A stretch of DNA of 64,000 nt from positions 3,410,001-3,474,000 of the forward strand of contig NZ_JAGIOA010000001.1 in NCBI RefSeq assembly GCF_017876435.1, given 5' to 3'. The first letter of the stretch is position 1; every line of letters begins with the position of its first letter. The position numbers and the translations under genes are program-made. The notes beneath the pieces are model-generated. The model had not been told where the DNA came from. It ran no database searches and saw only the letters and a program-made list of their open reading frames with translations. Shown here piece by piece: positions 42,481-50,317 of the stretch. The DNA is from Microbacterium phyllosphaerae (GTDB taxonomy: Bacteria > Actinomycetota > Actinomycetes > Actinomycetales > Microbacteriaceae).

Positions 42481-42550
42481 AAGAAGAAAACCAGCCCATG
42501 TCATCTCGGTGACTCGAAAGTCTGTGAGCGACAGAGGGGCTGGTGTTTAT
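42481..42550 (-). ncRNA. Folded ~70-nt RNA or leader just upstream of the Abi gene
   Basis: Read leftward, ACACCAGCCC (ending at 42537) pairs with GGGCTGGT (42497-42490): an 8-bp outer stem ACCAGCCC/GGGCTGGT enclosing about 39 bases. Inside lie two small hairpins, TCTGT-CGCTC-ACAGA (42535-42521) and GACT-TTCG-AGTC (42522-42511), which compete for two bases, and a TGTC/GACA pair that could extend the outer stem. The outer stem is followed by TTTTCTTCTTT, so the unit ends like an intrinsic terminator 17 bases before the Abi start. A promoter lies in place at 42558-42587. It may be a separate small RNA or an attenuator. Confidence 0.55.
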
Positions 42551-42557
42551 GACCACT

Positions 42558-42587
42558 ACCCTATTTGGATCCGGGGGCATCGGCCAA
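42558..42587 (-). promoter_or_regulatory. Promoter for the folded RNA / Abi operon
   Basis: On the minus strand TTGGCC (42587-42582), an 18-base spacer and TAGGGT (42563-42558) form a sigma-70-like promoter. Initiation about seven bases on, near 42550, puts the first bases of the transcript at the foot of the outer stem. Confidence 0.5.
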
Positions 42588-42629
42588 GCCAGTTCCGGAA
42601 CCTCATGACTTCTCATAGCCGGACACAGA

Positions 42630-42653
42630 TTTCGTTGTAGGAGTACTACGAAA
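42630..42653. repeat. 24-bp near-palindrome upstream of the Abi promoter
   Basis: The arms TTTCGTTGTA and TACTACGAAA match at 9 of 10 positions around a GGAG centre. It lies about 45 bp upstream of the Abi promoter and 64 bp before a small rightward ORF. It could be an operator or a recombination site. Confidence 0.45.
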
Positions 42654-42716
42654 GCCCACCGCAGTCGACAGCATCCGACAGCGGGCGGTGTCGGAAGTCA
42701 GCCACATGATTGACTC

Positions 42717-42884
42717 ATGCATCAGCTCATCGAGATCGACGCCAGCGAGGACCGCCTCGGACGCCCCCGTGCCGCCTGGAAATGCGCCTGCGGTCGGACA
42801 GGCGCCGGGGCTAGCCCGCGTGCCGCGCAGAACGGCTGGAAGCGGCACACGCGCTCCGCGAACCTCAAGGACTACTGCGGCTGA
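42717..42884 (+). CDS. Small 55-residue Cys-containing protein
   Basis: A rightward frame from ATG 42717 encodes 55 residues with WKCACGRTGAG in the middle, GWKRHTRSANLKDYCG at the end, and many Arg/Lys. The CAC pair plus a distal His and Cys could bind zinc. This type of small basic protein is common in phages and integrative elements of actinobacteria. No clear ribosome site precedes it. It overlaps nothing on the other strand that looks real. A hairpin follows 40 bp downstream. Confidence 0.45.
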   Translation: MHQLIEIDASEDRLGRPRAAWKCACGRTGAGASPRAAQNGWKRHTRSANLKDYCG

Positions 42885-42923
42885 CGAGGGGTGACACCGT
42901 AGCCCCTGCGATACCGCTCAAAT

Positions 42924-42950
42924 CCCCGCCAGGATGCGCATCCCAGCGGG
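42924..42950. terminator. Hairpin terminator after the small ORF
   Basis: The palindrome GGATGCGCATCC (42932-42943) is flanked by CCCGC and GCGGG, giving an 11-bp interrupted stem of high stability. It probably ends transcription from the 42717 ORF or of the island. Confidence 0.5.
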
Positions 42951-42975
42951 CTAGGGGGCCGCTCGGCTCCGCAAG

Positions 42976-43003
42976 TGGACGCGACGGCGGGAGTCGAACC
43001 CGC
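42976..43003 (-). other. tRNA 3'-end fragment, probable attachment-site scar
   Basis: Read leftward the sequence is TGCGGGTTCGACTCCCGC followed by CGTCGCGTCCA, i.e. a complete T-arm (GCGGG-TTCGACT-CCCGC), the 3' acceptor strand and an encoded CCA. No matching 5' half (CGCGACG, D-arm, anticodon arm) is found to the right. Integrases of phages and conjugative elements insert at tRNA 3' ends and leave such copies. Apart from this and the hairpin, 42885-43186 holds no gene that I can support. Confidence 0.55.
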
Positions 43004-43186
43004 AACGCCGTCAGATATGAGCTGAGGCCCGGGACCGCCCGGATCGCCGCGATGGGAATGACGTTACCTCGCCGTGATCTGGATGACCAGCATCGTTGCG
43101 GGGATTGACAAAGTGAGTCCTCGCGTGTCGAGAGGCGTCACGCCGCGTCATCCGACTCCGTCCCGAGCGAGGTGTACGGTCACCTC

Positions 43187-44113
43187 ATGGCCGTTGATGA
43201 GGACACCGCCCCCACCAGCCTGAAGACGCATCGATACCTGCGACTGTCCCTCGTCTTCATCGTCGTCACCCTGCTGCTCAGCGTGGTGATCCAGACGATC
43301 GTCACCTCGTGGGAGCCGTTCGCTCTCGGATGGACTCCTCTGCCCTCGATCAGTCACTACTTCTACACACCGGCTCGCACCGTCTTCGTGGGGGCTCTGA
43401 TCGCGGCATCACTCGCACTCCTCGCGCTGTCCGGGCGTGACCGCGCGACCACACTGCTCGACATCTCAGCGCTTTTCGCGCCGTTGATCGCAATCGTGCC
43501 GACCGGTCTCGCGAACCACCAGCGAGTCGGCCCGTTCGAGTGCCCTGACATCTTCGAGTGCGTACCGGTCGAGTTCCAGGGCGACATGCGACTCGGCATC
43601 GCCGTCTACGCCGTGGTCGTCATGGCGCTCGTGATCACGATGGCCGTGATCCGGCTCCGCACCCGCACGCCGAACCCCTCGGCCCGATTGGTGTCGATCA
43701 TCGCGCTGATCACGGCGGCCGCCGTCGCCGCCCTCGCTTTCGCACCCGCACTCAACGAGTACTTCCCGTTCAACTTCTGGCCGGTGCACAGCATCCACTT
43801 CGTGGTGACCCTGCTGTTCCTCGGCGTGTTCGCCGCGGTCCCGATCCTCTACGCCGGCGGGCCGCTCGACCCCGGCGAGACCCCGCCCACTCCTCGCCAA
43901 CGATCGATCTACCGCTGGATCGCAGGTCTCCTGATCGTCGACCTCCTGCTGCTCGTCGCGGCGCTCGCCTTCCGCCAGGTGTTCGGCGAGACCCCGGTCG
44001 TGCTCTTCGGCGAGGCCGTCGCGCTGATCCTGTTCGCCGCCTTCTGGTGGGTGCAGACCTTCCAGCGATGGGATGACCCGAACCCGCCGTCGATCGTCGT
44101 TCGGCGGGCGTGA
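43187..44113 (+). CDS. Multi-pass membrane protein, unknown function
   Basis: The 308-residue protein has seven to eight hydrophobic helices (first at about residues 18-42) and loops with SHYFYTPARTVFVG and PFECPDIFECVP (two Cys). The overall plan resembles DUF998-type small membrane proteins, but I cannot confirm it. ATG 43187 has TACGGT (43175-43180) six bases upstream; an earlier in-frame ATG at 43172 is upstream of that promoter and rejected. It marks the return to ordinary chromosomal sequence after the island. Confidence 0.75.
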   Translation: MAVDEDTAPTSLKTHRYLRLSLVFIVVTLLLSVVIQTIVTSWEPFALGWTPLPSISHYFYTPARTVFVGALIAASLALLALSGRDRATTLLDISALFAPLIAIVPTGLANHQRVGPFECPDIFECVPVEFQGDMRLGIAVYAVVVMALVITMAVIRLRTRTPNPSARLVSIIALITAAAVAALAFAPALNEYFPFNFWPVHSIHFVVTLLFLGVFAAVPILYAGGPLDPGETPPTPRQRSIYRWIAGLLIVDLLLLVAALAFRQVFGETPVVLFGEAVALILFAAFWWVQTFQRWDDPNPPSIVVRRA

Positions 44114-44198
44114 TCTCGTTCCGGTCGCAGTCTGCGTCGCCGCAGTCCGGACGGGGCGGCACGAACTGCAACCGGATCAGACCGCTACCCGCGTGAGC

Positions 44199-45644
44199 TC
44201 ACCGCCTGATCGAATCGTGGAACGGGTTCGGCTCGAGCGTGACGTCGGTCGACGCATCCGCCCAGGTGCCGCCGTCGCCCGAGTTCCGTCCCCGGCGCAG
44301 AGCCCCGAGCGCCTTCGTGGCCGGAGCCCCGATCGCCAGGGCAGCCGCGCCGCTGAGTGTACGGTCCGCGGCGCCGAGCACGCTCGCGCGGTGCCATGCC
44401 TCGTGCAGGGCGCCACCCCGTGCCGCGGGCACCGGTCTCGCCGGCAGAGCACCGGCCCTGCGCAGCGCGACGAGCTGTTCGACATGCTCCCACCAGGTCG
44501 ATTCGGCCGAGGAGTGGAAGTAGTTGTCACGCAGCCAAGCGGGCAGCGGATGCCGGAAGCGCCCCGCCACGACCTCGCTGCGCCCGCCGAGCAGACCGCT
44601 GCCGACGAACACCGTGTTCAGCAGGCTCTTGCTCACTCCGAACGAGTCGAGTGCGATCACCGGAACGCCGAGCGCCACGGCCTCGACGGCCGCGGTCGAG
44701 CTCACCGTGACGAGCCCGGCCGCCGTCGACAGCGCCTGCGCCATCGATCCGTAGGACACGACGAGGTTGTCGGGCAGCCGAGCGGGCAGGAGGTCGAGGT
44801 ACGGGTCGCGCTCGAGGTGGGTCTCGGACTCCCCCGGCCGCGAACGCAGCTTCACGACGACACGACGGTTCGGATCTGCCTCGGCCGCGCGCACGAGGGT
44901 CGCCGCGATCTCCGCGCGCTCGTCGCGGCCGACCGGCACCAGCGCCTGCGCGGCGAACACGATGTCCGTGGCCGGCATCCGCACCGGACGCAGCTCCGAC
45001 TGCGGCACCTGTTCCGGCGATCGGGGTCGCTCGGCCACGAGAGTGCCGTTCGCGCCTGCGGAGTCCGACGTCAGCACGCGCGCCCGATCGTGGGCGAGCA
45101 TCCGAGAACGCGACCGTGCGAACGGCAGAGTCGCGAGCGCTGTCGGCACCTGCACCCCGATCAGGCGTCCGAGCTCGGCGAACGCCCGCTCCTCCCGATG
45201 CGAATGCACGACGAGCAGGTCGGCATGCCGGCGGTAGTCGAGGGCGCCGCGCTGCGCGGGGATCGCCATGCCGGGGAGCCCTGCGACGACGACCGGGCGA
45301 CGCGACAGACCGTCGATGACCCGGCCCAGAAGGCGCACGAAAGGACCCCGCCCGGCGAGCAGGACGACGTCGGGGCGCTGACCCTCGAGCCACCCCGCAG
45401 CCTGCGCGAAGGCCACCCTGGTGATGTTCTCGGGCAGCATCCCCGTTCCGCTCAGTGCCGTGCGCTGCTGCTCGACGCTCGCCGTCAACGGCGTCTGCAC
45501 CAGCAGCAGATGCGGGCGGATGCCGGGCACGCTGCCGAGCAGCGACGCCGACCACTTCACGAACGAGTCGGCGTCGGCGATCGCGACGACCCGCAAACCG
45601 TCCGAACTGCTCCCGCGCATTCCGCTCATGCCCATTCCGCCCAT
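44199..45644 (-). CDS. DUF6716 putative glycosyltransferase
   Basis: The 481-residue protein follows neuB by 25 bp and closes the glycan operon. It has a GT-B-like arrangement: VVAIADADSFVKWSASLL at the start, DVVLLAGRGPFVRLLG, then RVVVKLRSRPGE and SSTAAVEAVALGVPVIALDSFGVS (about residue 345), a donor-site motif like that of polysialyl/CDP-glycerol transferases. No membrane helix. The N-terminus is oddly Gly/Met-rich (MGGMGMSGMRG), built from an imperfect DNA repeat, so the true start may be slightly later. It probably adds a residue to the nonulosonate polymer. Confidence 0.8.
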   Translation of the reverse strand: MGGMGMSGMRGSSSDGLRVVAIADADSFVKWSASLLGSVPGIRPHLLLVQTPLTASVEQQRTALSGTGMLPENITRVAFAQAAGWLEGQRPDVVLLAGRGPFVRLLGRVIDGLSRRPVVVAGLPGMAIPAQRGALDYRRHADLLVVHSHREERAFAELGRLIGVQVPTALATLPFARSRSRMLAHDRARVLTSDSAGANGTLVAERPRSPEQVPQSELRPVRMPATDIVFAAQALVPVGRDERAEIAATLVRAAEADPNRRVVVKLRSRPGESETHLERDPYLDLLPARLPDNLVVSYGSMAQALSTAAGLVTVSSTAAVEAVALGVPVIALDSFGVSKSLLNTVFVGSGLLGGRSEVVAGRFRHPLPAWLRDNYFHSSAESTWWEHVEQLVALRRAGALPARPVPAARGGALHEAWHRASVLGAADRTLSGAAALAIGAPATKALGALRRGRNSGDGGTWADASTDVTLEPNPFHDSIRR

Positions 45645-45669
45645 GCCCGTTCTGCCCGCGCCGTTCCGG

Positions 45670-46542
45670 TCACGCCGGAACGCGTCGCAGCTTCGCCATC
45701 GGTGCGCGCTCGCTGTCGAACACGCGCTTGACGCCGTCGCCGAGGGCCGTCTCGATCACGCGGATGTCGCGCACGAGGTGCTCGAGGCCGGTCGGCTCGA
45801 GCGAGGCCGCGTGGTCGGAGCCCCACATGGTGCGGTCGAGGGTGATGTGGCGCTCGACCGCGACGGCGCCGATCGCGACGGCCGCGAGCGAGATCTGCAG
45901 ACCGCGCTCGTGGCCCGAGTATCCGACCGGCACGCCGGGGTAGCGGTCACGCAGCGTGGCGATCGCGCGGAGGTTGGCCTCCTCGGGCTCGAGCGGATAC
46001 GTCGACGTGGCGTGCATGAGCACCACACGGTCGGTGCCGAGCGTCGAGAGCGCGCGGTCGATCTGCTCGATCGTCGACATCCCGGTCGAGAGGATGACGG
46101 GCTTGCCGGTCTCACGCAGCGCGACGAGCAGCTCGGTGTCGGTGAGGCTGGCCGAGGCGACCTTGTGCGCCACGACGTTGAGGTCCTCGAGGAACTCGAC
46201 GCTGGGCACGTCCCACGGCGAGGCGAACCAGTCGAGGCCGAGCATCGTGGCGTGGTCGCCGATCGCGACGTACTCGTCGCGACCGAACTCGACACGGCGA
46301 CGGTAGTCGAGGTAGCTCATGGTGCCCCACGGCGTCTCACGCGGAACGTCGCGCATGTGCTCGGGGGTGGAGATCTCGGGAGTGCGCTTCTGGAACTTCA
46401 CGGCGTCGGCACCCGCCTTCGCCGCGACGTCGATCAGACGCTTGGCGATGTCGACGTCGCCGTTGTGGTTGAGGCCGATCTCCGCGATGAGGTAGGCGGG
46501 GTGACCGCCGCCGATCACGCGTGAGCCGATGCTGACAGTCAT
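45670..46542 (-). CDS. neuB: NeuB-type nonulosonic acid synthase, lacking SAF domain
   Basis: The 290-residue TIM-barrel enzyme has LIAEIGLNHNGDVDIAKRLIDVAAKAGADAVKFQKR, FASPWDVPSVEFLEDL, STGMSTIEQID and PVGYSGHERGL with SDHAASLEP, all NeuB hallmarks. It condenses phosphoenolpyruvate with a hexosamine or mannose derivative. Standard NeuB is ~345 residues with a C-terminal antifreeze-like SAF domain; this one ends at LRRVPA where that domain should begin. GGAGGA precedes ATG 46542. A 7-bp inverted repeat GTTCCGG/CCGGAAC (45663-45681) spans its stop codon. Confidence 0.9.
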   Translation of the reverse strand: MTVSIGSRVIGGGHPAYLIAEIGLNHNGDVDIAKRLIDVAAKAGADAVKFQKRTPEISTPEHMRDVPRETPWGTMSYLDYRRRVEFGRDEYVAIGDHATMLGLDWFASPWDVPSVEFLEDLNVVAHKVASASLTDTELLVALRETGKPVILSTGMSTIEQIDRALSTLGTDRVVLMHATSTYPLEPEEANLRAIATLRDRYPGVPVGYSGHERGLQISLAAVAIGAVAVERHITLDRTMWGSDHAASLEPTGLEHLVRDIRVIETALGDGVKRVFDSERAPMAKLRRVPA

Positions 46543-46627
46543 GGTTCCTCCGGTCGTCGAAATGGCCTTCTCCCCTGAGTACGCGCCGGGGGTGAACGCC
46601 GTGCGACAGGAGGGTTACCGGAGTCGG

Positions 46628-47818
46628 TCAGGCGGGCAACACCCGTTCGATCAGCTCGCGCACGGCGCCGTGGCCGCCCGTGCGACCGAGTACGACGCGG
46701 GCCGCTTCGAGGACGAGCGGATGCGCGTTCGCGACCGCGATGGGCCACCCGACGATGCGCAGCGCGGGCAGATCGTTCACGTCGTTGCCGAGGTAGGCGA
46801 TCTCGGCGAGAGGGATGCCCTTCTCCTGCGCCCACCCGCGCAGCGCCGACTCCTTGTCGTCGATGCCGTGCAGCACCGGGACGCGCAGCTTGTCGGCCCG
46901 CGCCCGCACGACGGGGTTCACCTCGGTCGAGAGGATGAGCATCGGGATGCCGGCCCGGCGGAGCAGCGATACCCCCATGCCGTCCTCGCGGCTGACGCGC
47001 ACGCGTTCGACGCCGTCGGCGTCGACACTCGCGGTGTCGTCGGTGTGCACGCCGTCGAAGTCGGTCACGATCGCCCGCACAGGAATCCGCTCGGGAGTCT
47101 CGTGCAGCGCGGCGAGCGCGCGCGCGATCCTCAGCTGCTGCTCGTCGTCGATCTCGATGGCCGTCCACTCGGGCACCTCGGCGATGCGGATGCGTCCGAA
47201 GAAGCGGTGCTTCGCCTGACGGAAGCCGTCGGCCCGGAACACGTAGAACGCCCCGGTCTCGAGGAAGTGCGGTTCACGGTCCTGCCGCCGCGGCCGGTGG
47301 GTGGCGTCGTGGTTGACCGCGACGGCCGCCCCGGCATCCGCCTGATCCGGGTGCTCGCGCGCCCACAGGAATCCGTAGGTCTCGTGCGCCGAGAACATAC
47401 TGTCTGCGGTGCCCGCGCGCACCTCGCGCACAGCGTTCGCGAGCGCATCGCTGGGGATGAACGGCGATGTGGCCTGCAGGAAGGCGACCACGTCGACCCG
47501 GTCACCCGACCTGTCGAGTTCGTCGAGCGCATGCAGGATCGCGCTCTCGGATGAGGCGGTGTCGCCGGAGATCTCGGCGGGACGCCTGACGACCCGTGCC
47601 CCGGCGGCAGCGCTCACCGCGGCGATCTCGTCGTCGTCCGTCGAGACCACCACGAGGTCGACCCCTTCGGCTGCCAGCGCACTGCGCACCGCCCGTTCGA
47701 TCAGCGGCACCCCGCCGACCCTGCGCACGTTCTTGCGAGGCACACCCTTCGACCCGCCCCGCGCCGGGATGATCGCGACCACCCTGAGGGCGTCATCCTC
47801 TCGACTGTCATCCGTCAT
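46628..47818 (-). CDS. neuA: CMP-nonulosonate cytidylyltransferase fused to HAD phosphatase (NeuA-HAD)
   Basis: The 396-residue protein has a cytidylyltransferase domain (about 10-235) with IIPARGGSKGVPRKNVRRVGGVPLI and LQATSPF, followed by a KdsC-type HAD domain (about 245-396) with VTDFDGVHTDD, LSTEVNPVV and YLGNDVNDLPAL. The first activates the sugar as CMP-nonulosonate; the second should dephosphorylate a 9-phosphate precursor. AAGGAG precedes ATG 47818; an upstream ATG (MKETT) overlaps the previous gene and is rejected. The same fusion is known from vertebrate-like CMAS enzymes. Confidence 0.9.
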   Translation of the reverse strand: MTDDSREDDALRVVAIIPARGGSKGVPRKNVRRVGGVPLIERAVRSALAAEGVDLVVVSTDDDEIAAVSAAAGARVVRRPAEISGDTASSESAILHALDELDRSGDRVDVVAFLQATSPFIPSDALANAVREVRAGTADSMFSAHETYGFLWAREHPDQADAGAAVAVNHDATHRPRRQDREPHFLETGAFYVFRADGFRQAKHRFFGRIRIAEVPEWTAIEIDDEQQLRIARALAALHETPERIPVRAIVTDFDGVHTDDTASVDADGVERVRVSREDGMGVSLLRRAGIPMLILSTEVNPVVRARADKLRVPVLHGIDDKESALRGWAQEKGIPLAEIAYLGNDVNDLPALRIVGWPIAVANAHPLVLEAARVVLGRTGGHGAVRELIERVLPA

Positions 47819-47829
47819 CGTCGTCTCCT

Positions 47830-49188
47830 TCATCGTCCCCGCAGTGCGCGCCACGCGCGCCCGATCCGTCGACGCGCGCCCAGCGCCGTCAGCCGCACCT
47901 GTTCCACTCGACCGATTCCGCCGGCCGGACGCAGCGCACGGCGCACCGCCGTCTCGGGTGGCGCCCCCGGCAGCAGCAGTTCGGCCAGCCGCTCCGGCGC
48001 GAAGTAGCGGTCGCGATCGGAGGGGCGGATGCTCGTCAGCAGCTCGACCGCGCGCCTCCGCAGGTGTGCCGCGACGACCGGCTGCATGGCGTAGCCGACC
48101 GCGTCGATCAGCAGCTGCATCCGCTCGGGCTCCCGATAGGGCGAGTCCGGCCGTGTGAGCACATCGACGATGGTCGCGGGCACCCGGTTGCTGTTCTCGT
48201 ACGGGGTCAGCCGAGAGAGCACGGTGTCGGCACCGACTGCCTCGATGTCCCTGCCGAAGAGGGCGCGCACGGTCGGCAGCGCGGTCGAGAACCCGGCGAT
48301 GACGGCGTGCGCGTCGATCCGCTCGGCCAGCGTCTCTGCGGCGAGCGCGCCGCGGTACTCGTGGAAGACGGCATCGTGCGCCCTCGCCCGATCGCGCAGC
48401 GCGTCGCTCAGCCGGGGCGGCGCGGCAGGATGCGGCTTGAAGACGATGTGCCGAGGGTGAAGGCTCGCGGCCCTGTCGATCATCTGCGTCTGGAGCGCCA
48501 CCTCCTCGCTCGCTGTCACGAGGCCGAGCGCCGAGAGGTACTGGCCGAGCACGAGCACCGTCGGCTCCCCCGTGATGACGCTCTCGAGCTCCGCCGTGTC
48601 ATCCACCCCCGTGGCCGTCTCCGCGAGCACCGTGCGGAACAGCGCGGGAGAGACGGGCACCGCCGTCGCGGTGGGCGCGCCGACCAGCGGGGTCACGCCC
48701 GGCACCACGTCGGCGTGCACGACCCGCCCGATCCGCGCGGTCACGGTGTGGGGCAGGCGCACCCGCATGGGCGAGTACGTCATCAGCCCGTCACCGATGA
48801 TCGTGAGGCGCGCGTGCGGGAACAGCATCATCAGAGTGCGAGCGGGAGCGACCTGCGGACTCTGCACCAGCACCTCGAGGTCGTCGCCGTCGAGACCCCA
48901 GGCACGCGTGAACAGTCTGCGCAGCAGTGGCAGATCGGCGGCATCCGGCTTCCACGAGCTCGGATGCAGGGGCCCGAGCAGCGCGTCGAGGTCCTCGACC
49001 CGGTCGAAGCGGTCCCGAAGGGTCGCGAGCGCGGGGTCGGCGAGGATCCCCACCGACGTCTCGGGGATCTTCGACGACACGAACGGCACGAGGATGCGCT
49101 CACCGTGGTCTCCGAGGAGCCCGCCGTCGAGCGCGGCCGCGGCGGTGGCGAGGCCGTAGGCGCTGTGCAGCGCGAAGAGCTGGGTCAT
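47830..49188 (-). CDS. Polysialyltransferase-family glycosyltransferase
   Basis: The 452-residue GT-B enzyme shows the motifs of bacterial sialyltransferases: a D/E-D/E-G-like LTIIGDGLMTYSP (about residue 132), HP in HIVFKPHPAAPP (about residue 245) and a Ser/Thr pair in IAGFSTALPT (about residue 297). These bind CMP-sialic acid in GT52/polysialyltransferase families. It should transfer the sugar made by NeuB and NeuA-HAD to a surface glycan. It overlaps the GT2 stop by 4 bases (49185-49188) and lies 11 bp before neuA. Confidence 0.83.
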   Translation of the reverse strand: MTQLFALHSAYGLATAAAALDGGLLGDHGERILVPFVSSKIPETSVGILADPALATLRDRFDRVEDLDALLGPLHPSSWKPDAADLPLLRRLFTRAWGLDGDDLEVLVQSPQVAPARTLMMLFPHARLTIIGDGLMTYSPMRVRLPHTVTARIGRVVHADVVPGVTPLVGAPTATAVPVSPALFRTVLAETATGVDDTAELESVITGEPTVLVLGQYLSALGLVTASEEVALQTQMIDRAASLHPRHIVFKPHPAAPPRLSDALRDRARAHDAVFHEYRGALAAETLAERIDAHAVIAGFSTALPTVRALFGRDIEAVGADTVLSRLTPYENSNRVPATIVDVLTRPDSPYREPERMQLLIDAVGYAMQPVVAAHLRRRAVELLTSIRPSDRDRYFAPERLAELLLPGAPPETAVRRALRPAGGIGRVEQVRLTALGARRRIGRAWRALRGR

Positions 49189-50165
49189 GCCGCCCGCCCG
49201 ACCGTGCGCAGCAACGGGGCGAGCACGCGGCGCCGCGGGCCGTCGAGCCTGGCCAGCACCGCCGACGCCTCAGCCTCGGGCAGCCGGGCGAGAAGCCCGC
49301 GGATGCCGGCGCGCATCTCCGCGCGCAGCGACGGCGTCATCCGTCGAGCGCGCACGAGGTGACGCGAGCTGAGCGCCAGCACGGTCCACACGGCCTTGGG
49401 GAGGAAGCGGTCCGCCTCGGCATCCGCCGCCGCGATGTCGAGGACCTCGTCCATCGCGCGCACGAAGTCGAGCTGGCGCCGATCGCGCACCTGCGTGAGC
49501 GAGGTCGACACCCCTCGGCGATAGAGCAGAGCGGGGGCATCGACCACCGCGAACGAACGGGCCTGCAGATGCAGCCGCCAGATCCAGGGGCGATCCTCGG
49601 CGGTGAAGAGCCCGGGGGTGAACGCGACCAGCCCGTCGTCGATCAGCCGGCGGTGCAGCACGCCCGCCCACGCGAAGGGGTAGTCGACCATGGTCGGCTC
49701 GTTCTCGGGAAGGATCGCCTCGCGGGGTGACCCCACTCGCTCACGCCACGGATACGGCGCCGGCACCAGCGTGCGCACGCCGGCCTTCACGGTCACGTGA
49801 TCGGTGCGGAGGAAGTCGGCGTCCAGCTCGCGCAGGCGTCGCGTGAGCACCGCCAGTCGCTGCGGCTGCATCCAGTCGTCCCCGTCGAGGAAGCAGACGG
49901 CGTCGCCCTCGACATGCGCGAGTCCTTGATTGCGAGCGCTCGCGAGCCCCCGCGGCTGCGGATTCTCGATGACCGTCGAATGTGGAAAGCGCTCGGCGTA
50001 GTGCCGCATCAGCATGCCCGTGTCGTCGCGGGATCCGTCGTCGATCGCGACGAGCTTGAGCGAGGCCGGATCGTCGAACTGGCGGGTCAGCGTCTCGAGC
50101 GTCGTGCCGATGTACTGGCCCGCGTCCTTGGCGGGCACGATGACGGTGACGAGCGGTGTGCGCAC
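49185..50165 (-). CDS. Family 2 glycosyltransferase
   Basis: The 326-residue GT-A enzyme starts TVIVPAKDAGQYIGTTLETL, has KLVAIDDGSRDDT (nucleotide-binding DDG), GLASARNQGLAHVEGDAVCFLDGDDWM (DxD-like metal motif, about residue 93) and a catalytic acidic pair in FTAEDRPWIWR (about residue 190). GTG 50165 follows GGGGAG. It is the first gene of the nonulosonate operon and likely builds the acceptor or a side chain. Soluble, membrane-associated at most. Confidence 0.88.
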   Translation of the reverse strand: MRTPLVTVIVPAKDAGQYIGTTLETLTRQFDDPASLKLVAIDDGSRDDTGMLMRHYAERFPHSTVIENPQPRGLASARNQGLAHVEGDAVCFLDGDDWMQPQRLAVLTRRLRELDADFLRTDHVTVKAGVRTLVPAPYPWRERVGSPREAILPENEPTMVDYPFAWAGVLHRRLIDDGLVAFTPGLFTAEDRPWIWRLHLQARSFAVVDAPALLYRRGVSTSLTQVRDRRQLDFVRAMDEVLDIAAADAEADRFLPKAVWTVLALSSRHLVRARRMTPSLRAEMRAGIRGLLARLPEAEASAVLARLDGPRRRVLAPLLRTVGRAA

Positions 50166-50317
50166 GGAACTCCCCGGGTCGACGGTTTCGGCATGCTCTC
50201 AGGCGTTCGTTGCCGTTCGGGGACGTGAGGGTGAACGGGCGGTGACGCTGCCCGGTGCGCCTGCAGAGCGCGCGCGCCCGATTCGCACCGAGGTCGGCGA
50301 TCGGCGACGATGGGACC

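Noticed and set aside
41784..42512. Rightward 242-codon frame opposite the Abi gene
   Set aside because: It has no ribosome site or family motif, and the leftward frame has the Abi_2 and HEPN signatures.
42930..43060. Complete tRNA gene on the minus strand
   Set aside because: Only the T-arm and 3' acceptor end fit; no D-arm, anticodon arm or matching 5' acceptor strand can be found to the right.
43105..43110. TTGACA as -35 for the 43187 gene
   Set aside because: No -10 element lies 16-19 bases downstream of it; the TACGGT at 43175-43180 is a better -10 for that gene.
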